A stretch of 64,000 nucleotides of DNA from Planctomycetota bacterium (GCA_016713175.1 JADJPQ010000001.1:833001-897000), one strand, 5' to 3'; positions 34,441-44,040 are shown, numbered from the stretch's first letter. A program made the numbers and translations. Notes: a model not told the origin generated them from the sequence alone.

Positions 34441-35736
34441 TCAGCGGACGCCGTTCCAGAAGCTCCGCAGTACCGCGATCGCCGCCGCGCGATCGGCTCC
34501 GTTCGGCTGGTAGCCGCTGCGCTCGAACTCGAAGCGACGGTACGGAAACAGGCCGCGCCACACCTGCTGCAGGCCCGACCACGCCGCGGTGCGGACCGGC
34601 AGTTCTGCCGCATCGAGTGCCGCGAGCAGCGTGTCGACGACTTCGCGAGAACGGAATCCGGCCAGCGCCTGCACGGCCGGCACCCGGTGCGTGCCCGACT
34701 TCTGCGCCAGCGCCAGCACGACCGGCAGCCCGGACGGATCGTCCATCCGCCGCAGCACCGTCGCCGCCGCCAGTTGCTGTTCGGGATCGTCGGCGCGCAG
34801 CATCGCCTGCAGGTCCTTCGCCTCGAGGCCGCCGGGCAGGCCCGCCAAGGCCTGCACTGCCGCGGCGCGCAACTGGGCGTTGGTGTGGGTCAGCAGCTGA
34901 CGCAGCGTGGGCACGACGCGATCGGGTGCCTGGGCGCGAACGATCGGCAACAGCCGGTTGATGTCGTACGGCGAACGCGACGAGCCCAGTGCCTGCACGA
35001 ACGCCTCGGTCAGTTCCTCCGGGTACTTGCGGCCGGGAGCGAGCAGGGTCTCGATCTGCCAGAACAGCGCCGGCCCGGCGGCGAGCGCGGTCGCCAGTTC
35101 CTTGGCGTGCACTTTGGCATCGGCGCCGTGCAGCAGCCACGTCAAGGCCGCGATCCTGCCCTTGCCGTCCGCGGCGAGCAGGGCGCGAACGGCGACTTCG
35201 GTCGCGGCCGAACGGCCCTTCTCGAGCTGCTGCAGGTGGTCGAGCGTCGACACCACCAGCGGCAGCGGCGCGTCGGCGACCAGATAGCCGCGCACCGCGT
35301 CGGCGACGGCGGTGTCTTCGATCGACCACAACGCGTTCAACACGTCCTGCCGATCCCCGATCGGAGCCGCCGCGATGGCCTTGGCGAGCACGCCCGAACG
35401 CACTCGTTCACCGGCGCGCAGCAACGCCGCCGCGGCCGCTGCGCGCAACCAGGCCCGTTCGGCGCCGAGCAGTTTCGTCCACACGGCGCGGGTGTCGTCG
35501 ATCGGACGTCCCTGCAGGATCCACAACGCGAAGCGGAGGCCAGGGTCGGGCAGTTCGGCGATGCGTTTGCCGACCAGCGCGACCACTTCGGGATCGCGAT
35601 CTGCCTGCAGCGCCGAATAGGCGCGCGAACGGATACCAGCATCGGTCGACGCCAGCTGCTCGACCAGGTCTTCGCGCTTTTGCGCCGTTGCGGTCACGGT
35701 CAACACGACCACGATCGCCAGCCGCACCGCGTTCAT
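34441..35736 (-). CDS. Exported HEAT-repeat protein
   Basis: The product is 431 residues. The ATG at 35736 overlaps the stop of the vWA gene (ATGA), and it gives a signal peptide (MNAVRLAIVVVLTVTATAQ). The rest is a series of ~30-residue helical pairs typical of HEAT/PBS-lyase-like repeats, with units such as DPEQQLAAATVLRRMDDPSG, THRVPAVQALAGFRSREVVD, and NAQLRAAAVQALAGLPGGLE. Such scaffolds bind proteins. It probably works with the vWA protein made from the same transcript. A longer upstream frame (to 36048) is antisense-style low complexity inside the vWA gene and was rejected. Confidence 0.85.
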   Translation of the reverse strand: MNAVRLAIVVVLTVTATAQKREDLVEQLASTDAGIRSRAYSALQADRDPEVVALVGKRIAELPDPGLRFALWILQGRPIDDTRAVWTKLLGAERAWLRAAAAAALLRAGERVRSGVLAKAIAAAPIGDRQDVLNALWSIEDTAVADAVRGYLVADAPLPLVVSTLDHLQQLEKGRSAATEVAVRALLAADGKGRIAALTWLLHGADAKVHAKELATALAAGPALFWQIETLLAPGRKYPEELTEAFVQALGSSRSPYDINRLLPIVRAQAPDRVVPTLRQLLTHTNAQLRAAAVQALAGLPGGLEAKDLQAMLRADDPEQQLAAATVLRRMDDPSGLPVVLALAQKSGTHRVPAVQALAGFRSREVVDTLLAALDAAELPVRTAAWSGLQQVWRGLFPYRRFEFERSGYQPNGADRAAAIAVLRSFWNGVR

Positions 35737-37418
35737 CGGCCACCTCCGGTCGTCGGTCCGCTGCTGCCGCCGGTGCTGGCGCCGCCTTCGCGCGGCGGGC
35801 GCTTTGGCGTCACCGGCCCTTGCGGGTCGCTGCCGCTCTTGGGTCGTTGCCGTGGCAACTTGCCAGCGACACCGGGGAACGTCGGCCAGAACTGCGCGAT
35901 GCCGTTGCGTCGCAGCGCGTAGCCGAACTGGCTCTTGCCCCAGCGGATCATGAACGCGGCGTACTGCGCGTCGAGCAGTGCCAGTTCGGCCGGCAGCGTA
36001 GTCTTGCCGGGCAGCTCGACGGCGAAGTACGGCCGGACACCGTGGCACAGGCCGAGATTGGTGAACCCGACGCCGACTGGCCGTTGGCCGCCCCAGTCGG
36101 GTGACACTTCAGGCACCACCGGCACGACCGCGTCCTTGCCGAACAGCCCCGGCGCGACTTCGCGGCACCAGCCGGCGAACGTGATCAGATTGACGCGGGT
36201 CAGTTGCAGCAGCACACGCAGGTAGTGCGCCGACGCTTCGCAGCGTGGCAGGCCCTGCCCCTTGCCGATCCGATCGAGCTTCTCCTGCAGTTGCTGGCCG
36301 AGCTGGCTGGCCTTGGCGGCGGCTTCTTCGGCGCGTTTGGCGTGGCGGTCGAAGCTCGCGCTGTCGGTCAGATCGAGGTCGCGGCCGGGTCGGATCCGTT
36401 CGATCTCGGCGCCGGTCTGTGTCAGTCTGAGGCCGGGCGCACTGCTCACCAGGCCGGCCTCCGCGGCGGCGCGCCAGGTGTCGATCATGGCGCGGAAGTA
36501 CGGATCGCCGCCGAGCGCCTTCAGTGTGTCATCGCGCGGCGCGGCCAGCGGGCCGAGCTGGTCGACCAGCGGGTCATACCAGACGTCGTCGGGTGGCAGA
36601 TGATCGCCGCTGCAGAACAGGCAGGCGGCATGGGTCGAACACTGATGCCGGATCTGGGTCGTCGATGCGAACAAGAACACGCGGCCGCTGCTGCCGGCGG
36701 CGAGGCGCGACAGACCCCACATCGCAAAGCCCGCCGGCGTCGCTTCGTTGGCCGGCACGATCTGGAACAGGAAGCCCCACGGCACGTCGATCACGGCGTT
36801 GTCGGGACCGGTCAGCGTGGTGCCGCGCGGTTTCTCCTGCCACGATCGTGCGGCCCAGTAGCTGTCGGCCAGGGTCGCTTCGGAGGTGATCACTTCGCAG
36901 CGGACCTTGGCTTTGTGCAAGGCTGTCACTGTTTGTTCGACGTCGTCTTCGGCATCGCCGTTGTCGAGCGTTGCCAGCAGCAGGATCCGTTCGCCCGGCT
37001 GGCCGGCGAGCGCGGCGGCGGCGGTGCGGATGTCGGCATAGATGTTCAAGAACTCGCCGGCCGGCGTCGCGATCGCGCTGCGCAATGCGGTGACGACCTC
37101 GTCATGGGAGCCGGTCGGCGCGACGACGATCGGCTCCTTCCTGCCGATCACACCGAGTCCGAGCCTGGTCTTCTGCAGGTGGGCGCGGTTCTGGGCGACG
37201 GCGCCGGCGAACGCCTCGGCGAAGCCGGCGCCGGCGAGGGTGGCGGAGGCATCGAGCAGCACGAGGATCGTCCGTTCCTGGTCCTTGCTGCCGCCGCCGA
37301 GCACGACGTCGAGGGGGCGCGTCAGGGTGCGGCCGGGCTCGGTGACCGCGGCTGCGGTAGGCAGATCCTGGGCGAACGTTGCGGTCCCGAGGATGGCCAG
37401 GGTTGCGATCTGCTTCAC
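35733..37418 (-). CDS. Exported von Willebrand factor A-like protein
   Basis: The product is 561 residues with signal peptide MKQIATLAILGTATFAQ. A vWA-type fold is suggested at about 48-185, with the strand TILVLLDASATLAGAGFAEA at the position of the DxSxS metal-ion site (here D-x-S-x-T), then RLGLGVIGRK, ERILLLATLDNGDAEDDVEQ and KVRCEVITSE strands. A middle part has three to four cysteines (RHQCSTHAACLFCSG) and then a helical Gln-rich segment (~380-410). The C-terminus ends in a Pro/Gly/Ser-rich tail. The stop overlaps the HEAT-repeat gene downstream. The role is unknown; protein interaction outside the cytoplasm is likely. Confidence 0.8.
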   Translation of the reverse strand: MKQIATLAILGTATFAQDLPTAAAVTEPGRTLTRPLDVVLGGGSKDQERTILVLLDASATLAGAGFAEAFAGAVAQNRAHLQKTRLGLGVIGRKEPIVVAPTGSHDEVVTALRSAIATPAGEFLNIYADIRTAAAALAGQPGERILLLATLDNGDAEDDVEQTVTALHKAKVRCEVITSEATLADSYWAARSWQEKPRGTTLTGPDNAVIDVPWGFLFQIVPANEATPAGFAMWGLSRLAAGSSGRVFLFASTTQIRHQCSTHAACLFCSGDHLPPDDVWYDPLVDQLGPLAAPRDDTLKALGGDPYFRAMIDTWRAAAEAGLVSSAPGLRLTQTGAEIERIRPGRDLDLTDSASFDRHAKRAEEAAAKASQLGQQLQEKLDRIGKGQGLPRCEASAHYLRVLLQLTRVNLITFAGWCREVAPGLFGKDAVVPVVPEVSPDWGGQRPVGVGFTNLGLCHGVRPYFAVELPGKTTLPAELALLDAQYAAFMIRWGKSQFGYALRRNGIAQFWPTFPGVAGKLPRQRPKSGSDPQGPVTPKRPPREGGASTGGSSGPTTGGGR

Positions 37419-37745
37419 TCCGGCAGGATAGCTCCGCCGGGGTCCGGCGACCGCATGTCGTCACCCTGGAGCACGCCGTTTGCGTAGCCCGTCACGTCAT
37501 GAGCCACCTTGTGAACGCCGAACGGCGTCCTTCGCCGGGGCGACAAGTTCATGATGGTCCCGTGCCGAGACGACGCCATGACCGCGGCCCAGCTCGCAAC
37601 CGGTCTCGTGGCGGGCTTTCGTCGACTAGCCGAATCGACGGTTCGATCCGAAGCCGGGGTCGGTACATGCCTCGGGGATCGGTATCGCGACGACACCGAT
37701 CCCCGTACGTCGGGCCGGACCGCCGGCCGTTGCCGCGTGCGCCCG
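37419..37745. other. Intergenic region, terminator only
   Basis: These 327 bp lie between the vWA gene start and the end of the large lipoprotein gene. Apart from the hairpin at 37674-37704 I see no gene. Short frames here carry no start signal or plausible protein. The upstream promoter of the vWA gene must lie at the low-coordinate end. Confidence 0.6.
37674..37704 (-). terminator. Perfect 10-bp hairpin after the large lipoprotein gene
   Basis: GGGGATCGGT (37674-37683) pairs completely with ACCGATCCCC (37695-37704) across an 11-base loop. It lies 42 bases after the stop at 37746 on the minus strand. No U tract is evident, as is usual in this window. Confidence 0.6.
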
Positions 37746-39971
37746 CTACTGCACCTGTGCGACACCCGCCACGTACAGCGGTGCCGCGTCGCTCAGATCG
37801 GGCTTGGCGCCGATACGCGGGTCCTCATAGAACTCGTTGGTCGGCTCGGAGATCGTCGTATCGAGATCGAAGCCCTGCGCCGCGATCACGGCGTTGGGAT
37901 CGGCGACCGCGACCATGAGCTGCTCGCCCTCGAGCTGCTTGATCTTGTAGCTGTCCTCGCCGTCGACCGCGACCGTGCCGGTCGGGATGTTGATCAGCGG
38001 GTACCAGCGGTTGTCCTCCTGGCTCTCCTCGTGCGGAATGCCACCGAGGTGCTGGCCGTCCCATTGCAGCACGAACGAACGGCCGTCGAACGGCGAGCCG
38101 TCCTCGTCGTGCACGTAGGTGAAGTGCAGCGGCGGATCGAAGTTGATGATCTCGTTGTTCGCGTTCTTGACCGTGCGCAGCTGGTTCCAAGGGTTGGACC
38201 CGGTGCTCCACTCGTAGGTCACCGTGGCGTTCGGCATCTCGTTGAAGTCCGTCAGCGCAGTGGCGTAGAGCGGGCCACAGTTGAGCCCGAACATGCCCGG
38301 GCCGCCGGTGATCTCGACGCCGTCAGCGAGGCGAACCGGGTCGCCATCGAGCGTCAGCATCATCGTCTCGCGGTCGAACACGTAGGTCTTGTTGCCGGAG
38401 TTGACCGCCGTGGCGTCCGGGAAGTACGGCGATTCGCTGTTCTGGTAGTTGGCCTGGTTGCTGGTGATGTTGGCCCGCATCTGGTGGAAGTAGCCATGGA
38501 GCGTCAGGTCGCCATTGGCGAGCTCGGGCGAACTGGCGGTCATCGGCTCGTGTTGCCACGAGATGATCGCCTGCGACGTCGATGGCGTGGTGTCCCAGAA
38601 CGTCTCCATCGAGCCGCGCTGGCCCCAGAGGTGCACCGGTGTGTTGTCGGTGAAGGCGCTGTTGGCATTGGCCGGGGTGACGCTGGTCCACTCGCCGTTG
38701 GTCCGCTCGGCGGTCTTCATCCAGTCGGTGCCGTCGAACTTGATCCGGATCTCGGTGCCGGCCGAGTGGCTGAACGTGTCGAACTCCTCGTCGAGCACGT
38801 CCTGCAGCGTCAACGACGTGCGCGTGCGTTTCTCGAGCCGACCCGGCACGATCACGGCGGTGTACTCGGTGGTCGTGGCGTTGGGGCCGTAGCCGCGGCG
38901 GTACAGCGTCTGGCCGTCCTCGATCTCGACGTTCCCGGGGAACCACAGGCCGTGGAAGCCCACCCAACCGTGGTGACCGTCGGCGTCCTCGACCGGAAAG
39001 CCGGACAGGCGGTCGACGCGCTCCTCGGTCTCGGCATCGTAGACGCCATAGCGGAACACGTGCGACTCGAAGTCGGCGCGGTCGAACACCTCGACCGTGT
39101 TGCCGCCCATGTCCTTGCGCGCCAGGTACTGGGCGTTGAATTGCATCGTGTACTCGCCCTGCTCGACCTGTTGACCGAAGCCGTGGTCCATGACCATCTT
39201 CCATTCGGAATAGGCGCGGCCGGTTTCGGCATCGGGATCGCCGATCACGTGCACGCGTTCGCGCATGGCGTAATCGCCGTTGCCGACCGTGCCGTCCGGG
39301 TCACCGTGGCCCATGTAGAACTCGACTTCGGACTGGCCGTCGTTGCGCGCGATCGAACGCATGTAGCCTTCGAACACCGTGTTGGTGGCGGAGTGCGCCG
39401 CAGCGGCTGGCAGGCTCTTGAACACCAGCGTGAACACGCCGAGCGGCACCGCGTCGCTCGGTTCCTGTTCCAGCGTCAGCTTGCCGTAGATCAGCGCCGG
39501 GCCACCGGCCATGCTGTCTTCGTTGTTGACCCAGAACTTGACGACCTGCGCCGCCGAGTTGTTGGCGCGCGTGCAGTCGACCGTCCATTCCTCGTACTCG
39601 GTGCCCTGGTCACCGCGGCTCTCGCCGCCGCCGGAGCCGCGTTCTTCGCACGCAACCAATGCCCGATACGGACCGGCGTTGACCTGGTCGTAGTAGTGGG
39701 TCTGGCCGAGGCTGCAGAGGATCATGTTGATCGTCTCCAGCGATTTCATCGACTCGTCATGGACCCAGAAGCGGGTCTGGTCGGTTTCGTAGTCGCTGCC
39801 GGCCACGCGGCGGGCGCCGCCCAACCGTTGGCTGCCGCTGCCGCTCGACTCGACGATGGTCACCTGTTCGGGCCCTTGCAGGCCGTTGACATCGCCCGTC
39901 GAACCGCCGCCGCCGCCGCAGGCGGTCAGCGTCGCGGCGTACGCGAGCACGAGATTGCGCTTCATGGTCAT
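37746..39971 (-). CDS. Large lipoprotein of unknown function
   Basis: The product is 741 residues. The ATG at 39971 is chosen over 39965 because a GGAGGA motif lies about 10 bases upstream. The N-terminus (MTMKRNLVLAYAATLTACGG) ends in a lipobox, giving a lipid-anchored Cys followed by a Gly-rich spacer. The body is rich in Asp, Glu, Asn, Thr and aromatic residues, much more acidic than its neighbours, and looks beta-rich. Pieces such as GTEIRIKFDGTDWMKTAE, DDGRTLYRRGYG-like turns and TYVFDRETMMLTLDGDPV repeat loosely. No family was recognised. It is followed by a strong hairpin and preceded by a 249-bp divergent promoter region shared with the Kelch gene. Confidence 0.8.
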   Translation of the reverse strand: MTMKRNLVLAYAATLTACGGGGGSTGDVNGLQGPEQVTIVESSGSGSQRLGGARRVAGSDYETDQTRFWVHDESMKSLETINMILCSLGQTHYYDQVNAGPYRALVACEERGSGGGESRGDQGTEYEEWTVDCTRANNSAAQVVKFWVNNEDSMAGGPALIYGKLTLEQEPSDAVPLGVFTLVFKSLPAAAAHSATNTVFEGYMRSIARNDGQSEVEFYMGHGDPDGTVGNGDYAMRERVHVIGDPDAETGRAYSEWKMVMDHGFGQQVEQGEYTMQFNAQYLARKDMGGNTVEVFDRADFESHVFRYGVYDAETEERVDRLSGFPVEDADGHHGWVGFHGLWFPGNVEIEDGQTLYRRGYGPNATTTEYTAVIVPGRLEKRTRTSLTLQDVLDEEFDTFSHSAGTEIRIKFDGTDWMKTAERTNGEWTSVTPANANSAFTDNTPVHLWGQRGSMETFWDTTPSTSQAIISWQHEPMTASSPELANGDLTLHGYFHQMRANITSNQANYQNSESPYFPDATAVNSGNKTYVFDRETMMLTLDGDPVRLADGVEITGGPGMFGLNCGPLYATALTDFNEMPNATVTYEWSTGSNPWNQLRTVKNANNEIINFDPPLHFTYVHDEDGSPFDGRSFVLQWDGQHLGGIPHEESQEDNRWYPLINIPTGTVAVDGEDSYKIKQLEGEQLMVAVADPNAVIAAQGFDLDTTISEPTNEFYEDPRIGAKPDLSDAAPLYVAGVAQVQ

Positions 39972-40220
39972 CTGCTGGTTCTCCTCCGAGAGCGCCTGCA
40001 CCCCGCAGGCGGTCCGTGTCGGGACAGGATCGGCGGCGACGCCGGTGTGGGTTGAGCGGAGATGTCCAGCGGTACGGTGTCGAGGAAGACGACAACTCCC
40101 GGTTCGGGCCGTGGCAGCAGCAAGTGAGCAAGTGAGCCGAGGGGCATGCCCAGGCGAGGCATCGCGCGCTATCGTCTGGATCGCGTTCGCCCGACCCGCG
40201 ACGCCCAGGTTCGATTTCCC

Positions 40221-41720
40221 ATGCGCCATGCACTGCTCGCCGCGTTCGCCGTTGCCGTCACGTTGACCTTCCAGTTGCCCGGCCAGGGCGACTTCGACCT
40301 CGACAAGGGCAGTCCGGGAACGTTGGGCGACCCGCTGCAACTGCGGGTGCGCGCGGCACCAGCCAATCAGTTGCTGCTGGTGATGATGGGTTTCACCGCC
40401 GGTCCGACCGCGATCGCGCAGTTCGATCCGGCCGACACCCGATCGGTGGAGCTGGATCTGGGACTGGCTGGCAACTGGTATCTGCTGGTCACCGACGGCA
40501 GTGGCGCGGCGACGATCAGCACGGCGACGCCCGCCGATCCGACGTTGCATGGGGTGGTGCTGCATTGGCAGACGGCGACCCTTCCCGGCACCACGACGCT
40601 GGTCGGTGCCATCAGCAATCGCGTGCTGACGCAGGTCGGCACCCTGGCGACGGCGTCGGCATTGCCGGATCCACTGCTGTCGGCCCGCGCGGCCGCGACG
40701 CTGTGCTGGCAGCGCAATCGCAACGCCGGTCAGGGTGACTTCCTGCTGGTCAGCGGGGCCACGACCGAGACGTTCCAGTTCCGGACGCTGGCGTCGGCCC
40801 CGGGGCCGACGATGGCGACGCCGCGGGCCCTGCATGCCGCGGCGACGCTGAACGACGGTCGCGTGCTGTTCACCGGCGGCCTGATTGCCGGCGGTGCGGT
40901 CACCGCGACTTGTGAAGTGTGGGACCCGGCGACCAACACGTTCGCGCCGGTCGCGGACATGCTCGGCGTGCGCGCGGGCCATGCCGCGGCGACGCTGCCC
41001 GATGGCCGGGTCATGGTGGCCGGCGGTACGATCAACTTCACCGATCTGACCATCGCGGCGACCAATTCGCTGGCGACTACCGAGATCTGGAATCCGGCGA
41101 CCAACACGTGGACCGCGGGGCCCAGCATCGGCGGCCGGCGGATCGTGCCGGCGCTGACCCGGCTGGCGAACGGCCGGATGCTGATCTGCGGCGGCATCGA
41201 GGTGACCGTGTTCTTCGGCATCCCGATCGCGGTCAGTTCGACGGTGCGGGCGCAGCTCTACGACCCAGCCACTAACGCTTGGACCGCGGCGGCCAGCATG
41301 CCGGCCGGTCGCGCCTACCACCACGACAACCAGATCACGCTGGCGAACGGCAAGGTGTTGATGTCCGGCGGTGTGCTGGTGCCCGACCTGCTGAATGCGG
41401 CCAATTCGGCGTCGATCGCCAACGCCGATGTCTACGACCCGGTGACCAACACCTGGGCGGCCAGTTCGATGGCTGCCCCGCGCACCGGGCACACGGCAAC
41501 GCGCCTTCTCGACGGCCGCGTGGTCGTCACCGGCGGGACCAGCGGTCTGCTGTCGGCGCCGACGCCGCTCGCGGCGGTCGAGATCTTCGATCCGGTCGCG
41601 CTGACCTGGTCGGCGTCGTCGCCGTTGACGCAGACACGGGTCGGGCACACCGCGGCGCTGCTGCCGGACGGGATGCTGGTGATCCTCGGCGGCACGTCGG
41701 TGGAGGCGCTGCGCTTCTGA
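40221..41720 (+). CDS. Secreted Kelch-repeat protein
   Basis: The product is 499 residues with signal peptide MRHALLAAFAVAVTLTFQLP from 40221. Residues 30-190 form a beta-rich domain. From about 200, six Kelch-like blades follow, with the repeated pattern R-x-x-H-x-A-x-x-L-x-D-G-R-V-L-x-x-G-G and Y/E-x-x-D-P-A-T-N-x-W. Examples are ALHAAATLNDGRVLFTGG, GHAAATLPDGRVMVAGG, GHTATRLLDGRVVVTGG and GHTAALLPDGMLVILGG. These make a beta-propeller, often of the galactose-oxidase type, but the Cys-Tyr copper site of galactose oxidase is not evident. Binding of glycans or proteins is possible. Confidence 0.85.
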   Translation: MRHALLAAFAVAVTLTFQLPGQGDFDLDKGSPGTLGDPLQLRVRAAPANQLLLVMMGFTAGPTAIAQFDPADTRSVELDLGLAGNWYLLVTDGSGAATISTATPADPTLHGVVLHWQTATLPGTTTLVGAISNRVLTQVGTLATASALPDPLLSARAAATLCWQRNRNAGQGDFLLVSGATTETFQFRTLASAPGPTMATPRALHAAATLNDGRVLFTGGLIAGGAVTATCEVWDPATNTFAPVADMLGVRAGHAAATLPDGRVMVAGGTINFTDLTIAATNSLATTEIWNPATNTWTAGPSIGGRRIVPALTRLANGRMLICGGIEVTVFFGIPIAVSSTVRAQLYDPATNAWTAAASMPAGRAYHHDNQITLANGKVLMSGGVLVPDLLNAANSASIANADVYDPVTNTWAASSMAAPRTGHTATRLLDGRVVVTGGTSGLLSAPTPLAAVEIFDPVALTWSASSPLTQTRVGHTAALLPDGMLVILGGTSVEALRF

Positions 41721-41759
41721 ACCGCCGGCCTGCCTTCGGTCCGCCGCTGCGCCCCGCGG

Positions 41760-43535
41760 TCACGGCCCGATCACGCTGGCGAGCGCGTTGCTCAGGATGA
41801 TGTTCGCCGGGTTGGCGCCGGCTTCGACCAGGGCCACCTGCTGGTAGAACGGCAGGCCGAGCAGCGCCGCATTGTTCGGGATCGGCATCGGCCAGGTCGC
41901 CGCCGTCGCCGACAGCACCGCCGGGAAGTTGCCATCGGCACTGACCAGCAACGAACAGCCGGTCAGGCCCAGCGCCGTCAGATCCAGCGGCAGCGGTCCC
42001 GCCGCGCTGTGATCCATCGAAAAGCCGAGCAATCCGACGCTGCTGCTGGCGCCGCCGATCGGCGTGACGCGCACCAGGTGGTTCTGGGCGAGGCGCGGTG
42101 GGCCACCGACGGAACTGATCGCCGGCACCCCGGCCGAGCCGGCGCAGCCGCTGCCGAAGCTGCCGCTGTAGGCTTCGCGCCGCAGGTTGGCCGCCGCGAC
42201 GCGCAGCCGGATGTAGGCCCGTTCCGCCGTGGTGCTGAGGGCGCCGGCCAGCAGGTTCGTGGTCTCCAAGGGATCGAGTTGCAGGTCGTACAGTTCCTCG
42301 CTCACACTGGCGCCGCCGGTGAACCGGATCAGCTTGAAGCGAGCCTCCTGGATCGCGTGCCCATCGGCGGTCGCGCTGACACCATCCTGTTCGCTGTAGC
42401 CCCAACCCCGCACCGAGGTGGCGGTGTCCTGCAGCAGCGGCCGCAGATCATGGCCATCCAACGGCACGTTGGGCGGCACCACCAGGCCGACATCGACACC
42501 GCACATGGTGGCGATGGTCGGGAACAGGTCGACGGTGTCGACCAACGCCGCGCTGGTCCGCGGTGTGTTCGCCACGGCCGGGCCGGCGACGATCATCGGC
42601 ACGTGCGTGCCGCCTTCGTACAGCGTGGCCTTGGCGTGCGCCGCAGTGAAAGGAGCCTCGACTACGTCGCGTTCGGTGCCGTTGTCACCGAGGAAGATCA
42701 CGTTGGTGGCGGCCAGCGTGCGGGCACCGAGTCCGGTCAACAACCGGCCGATCTCGGTGTCCATCGCCTGCACCATCGCCTTGTGGAACAGGACCCGATC
42801 GACGGTCGGATCGAGGCCGTTCAGCGCGTAGCCGTGCAGCAGTGCCGGCGGATCCTGGCGCGGCGTGTGCGCGGAATGGAAGCAGACCATCGCCAGCCAT
42901 GGTTGTTGGCGGGCGCCGATCCAGGCGAGTGCGCGATCGACGAGTGCGCTCGGTGAGTACTGGTTGACGTTCGCGGAGACGCCGTTGGTGATCAACGTGA
43001 AGTGGAAGTAGTCGGAGACACCGCCGTACATGGTGCCAGCGAAGTGTGGCCAGCCCTGATCGTTGGGCGTGGTGTTGCCGGTGGCATCCCCGAGGTGCCA
43101 TTTGCCGAACAGCGCGCGCGGGCGCTGGGTGGCCGCCAGCACTTCCGGCAGTAGCACTTCACTGGCGGCAAGGCCGGTCTCGGGGTTGCCGAGTGGATGA
43201 CCGACACCGGTCCGGAACGGATACCGACCGGTCTGGATGCTGGCGCGGGTGGGTGAGCAGGTCGGGCAACCGTGCGCGCGGGTGAAGCGGACGCCGCGGC
43301 CGGCGAGCGCGTCGATGTTCGGCGTCGGCGGCGGGCTGGCGCCGGCGCCATAGCAGCCGATGGCGTCGACACCGACATCGTCGGCGATGACGATCAGGAC
43401 GTTCTGGGCGAAAGCGAGGTTGGCGAGGGCCGTCGTCAGCGCGAAGGCGCCCAGCCGAAAGAGCGCGGGCCCGACGGCGCTGGCCAGACGGCGCAAGAGG
43501 AAGGGGCGGACGGAAACCGGGCTTGCTGTCGACAT
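41760..43535 (-). CDS. Secreted sulfatase (arylsulfatase family) with C-terminal beta tail
   Basis: The product is 591 residues with a signal sequence ending LGAFALTTALANLAFAQ. The sulfatase fold starts with NVLIVIADDVGVDAIGCYG (metal-binding Asp pair 52-53). The CxPxR signature follows as CSPTRASIQTGRYPFRTG with Cys93, the residue converted to formylglycine, and then FGKWHLGD and NVIFLGDNGTE. All of these indicate an active type I sulfatase hydrolysing sulfate esters, probably of sulfated polysaccharides. The last ~110 residues are a beta-rich tail with a C-terminal SNALASVIGP, like other secreted proteins here. Maturation would need a formylglycine enzyme; the FGE-like domain at 16036-18609 lacks the catalytic cysteines. 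Confidence 0.9.
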   Translation of the reverse strand: MSTASPVSVRPFLLRRLASAVGPALFRLGAFALTTALANLAFAQNVLIVIADDVGVDAIGCYGAGASPPPTPNIDALAGRGVRFTRAHGCPTCSPTRASIQTGRYPFRTGVGHPLGNPETGLAASEVLLPEVLAATQRPRALFGKWHLGDATGNTTPNDQGWPHFAGTMYGGVSDYFHFTLITNGVSANVNQYSPSALVDRALAWIGARQQPWLAMVCFHSAHTPRQDPPALLHGYALNGLDPTVDRVLFHKAMVQAMDTEIGRLLTGLGARTLAATNVIFLGDNGTERDVVEAPFTAAHAKATLYEGGTHVPMIVAGPAVANTPRTSAALVDTVDLFPTIATMCGVDVGLVVPPNVPLDGHDLRPLLQDTATSVRGWGYSEQDGVSATADGHAIQEARFKLIRFTGGASVSEELYDLQLDPLETTNLLAGALSTTAERAYIRLRVAAANLRREAYSGSFGSGCAGSAGVPAISSVGGPPRLAQNHLVRVTPIGGASSSVGLLGFSMDHSAAGPLPLDLTALGLTGCSLLVSADGNFPAVLSATAATWPMPIPNNAALLGLPFYQQVALVEAGANPANIILSNALASVIGP

Positions 43536-43544
43536 CGTGGACTC

Positions 43545-44028
43545 CAGGTAGGGATGTCCTGACAGCAGGCGAGCCGTTCCGGCGTCACGCGGGATCGTGG
43601 GGTTCTCGAGGCCGTGCGATGCAGCGCGCCGGTTTCAGTGCAACAGTGCGGCGCCGGGGTCGGATACCAGCAGTGTGCCCGGCGCGGAACTCGGGTCAGC
43701 GTCGCGCTCTGGCCGGCGACGAGACCGGTGCCCGTGCCGGTGACGGTCGGGCGGCGCTCGAGTCGCAGGACTGCGCCATCACGCAGCGCTGTCACCTGTG
43801 GTGCCGATCGAGGCGGCGTGGCCGACGTGTGCAGCGACTTGGTGATCGGTGGGCCGCTCCAGATCTCCGATCCCGTCAGGTCGATGGTGTCGCCATCGTT
43901 CGCGGCGGTGACTGCACTATCCAGGCCGGATACTGCTGGGGTACTGCCAGACGCGACTGCGCGATCAGCGGGCCCAGGGACGCGAACACCAGGAGGACGC
44001 CGGCGCTTCTTGTCATGGCCGCCAGCAT
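43545..44028 (-). pseudogene. Decayed gene for an exported beta-helix-like protein
   Basis: A start at 44016 (or 44028) gives a clear signal peptide (MTRSAGVLLVFASLGPLIAQ) and then AVPQQYPAW, but this frame stops after about 45 codons. Recognisable protein continues in other frames: DSAVTAANDGDTIDLTG and SGPPITKSLH in a second frame, then HVGHAASIGTTGDS in a third, then LVAGQSATLTRV back in the second, and TLLVSDPGAALLH in yet another. The pattern resembles planctomycete parallel beta-helix proteins (YPTIQ-x-AV-x-A-A-x-DGDTI type). At least two frameshifts and several stops are needed, so it is read as a pseudogene remnant. The extents are approximate. Confidence 0.55.
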
Positions 44029-44040
44029 GCCGTTCCACCG

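Noticed and set aside
37551..40055. 834-codon plus-strand open frame
   Set aside because: It lies antisense to the large lipoprotein gene; its long run of His/Arg/Val-rich sequence is a GC-rich shadow.
40120..40135. Tandem GCAAGTGA x2 in a promoter region
   Set aside because: Only two short units; too little to call an operator or repeat element.
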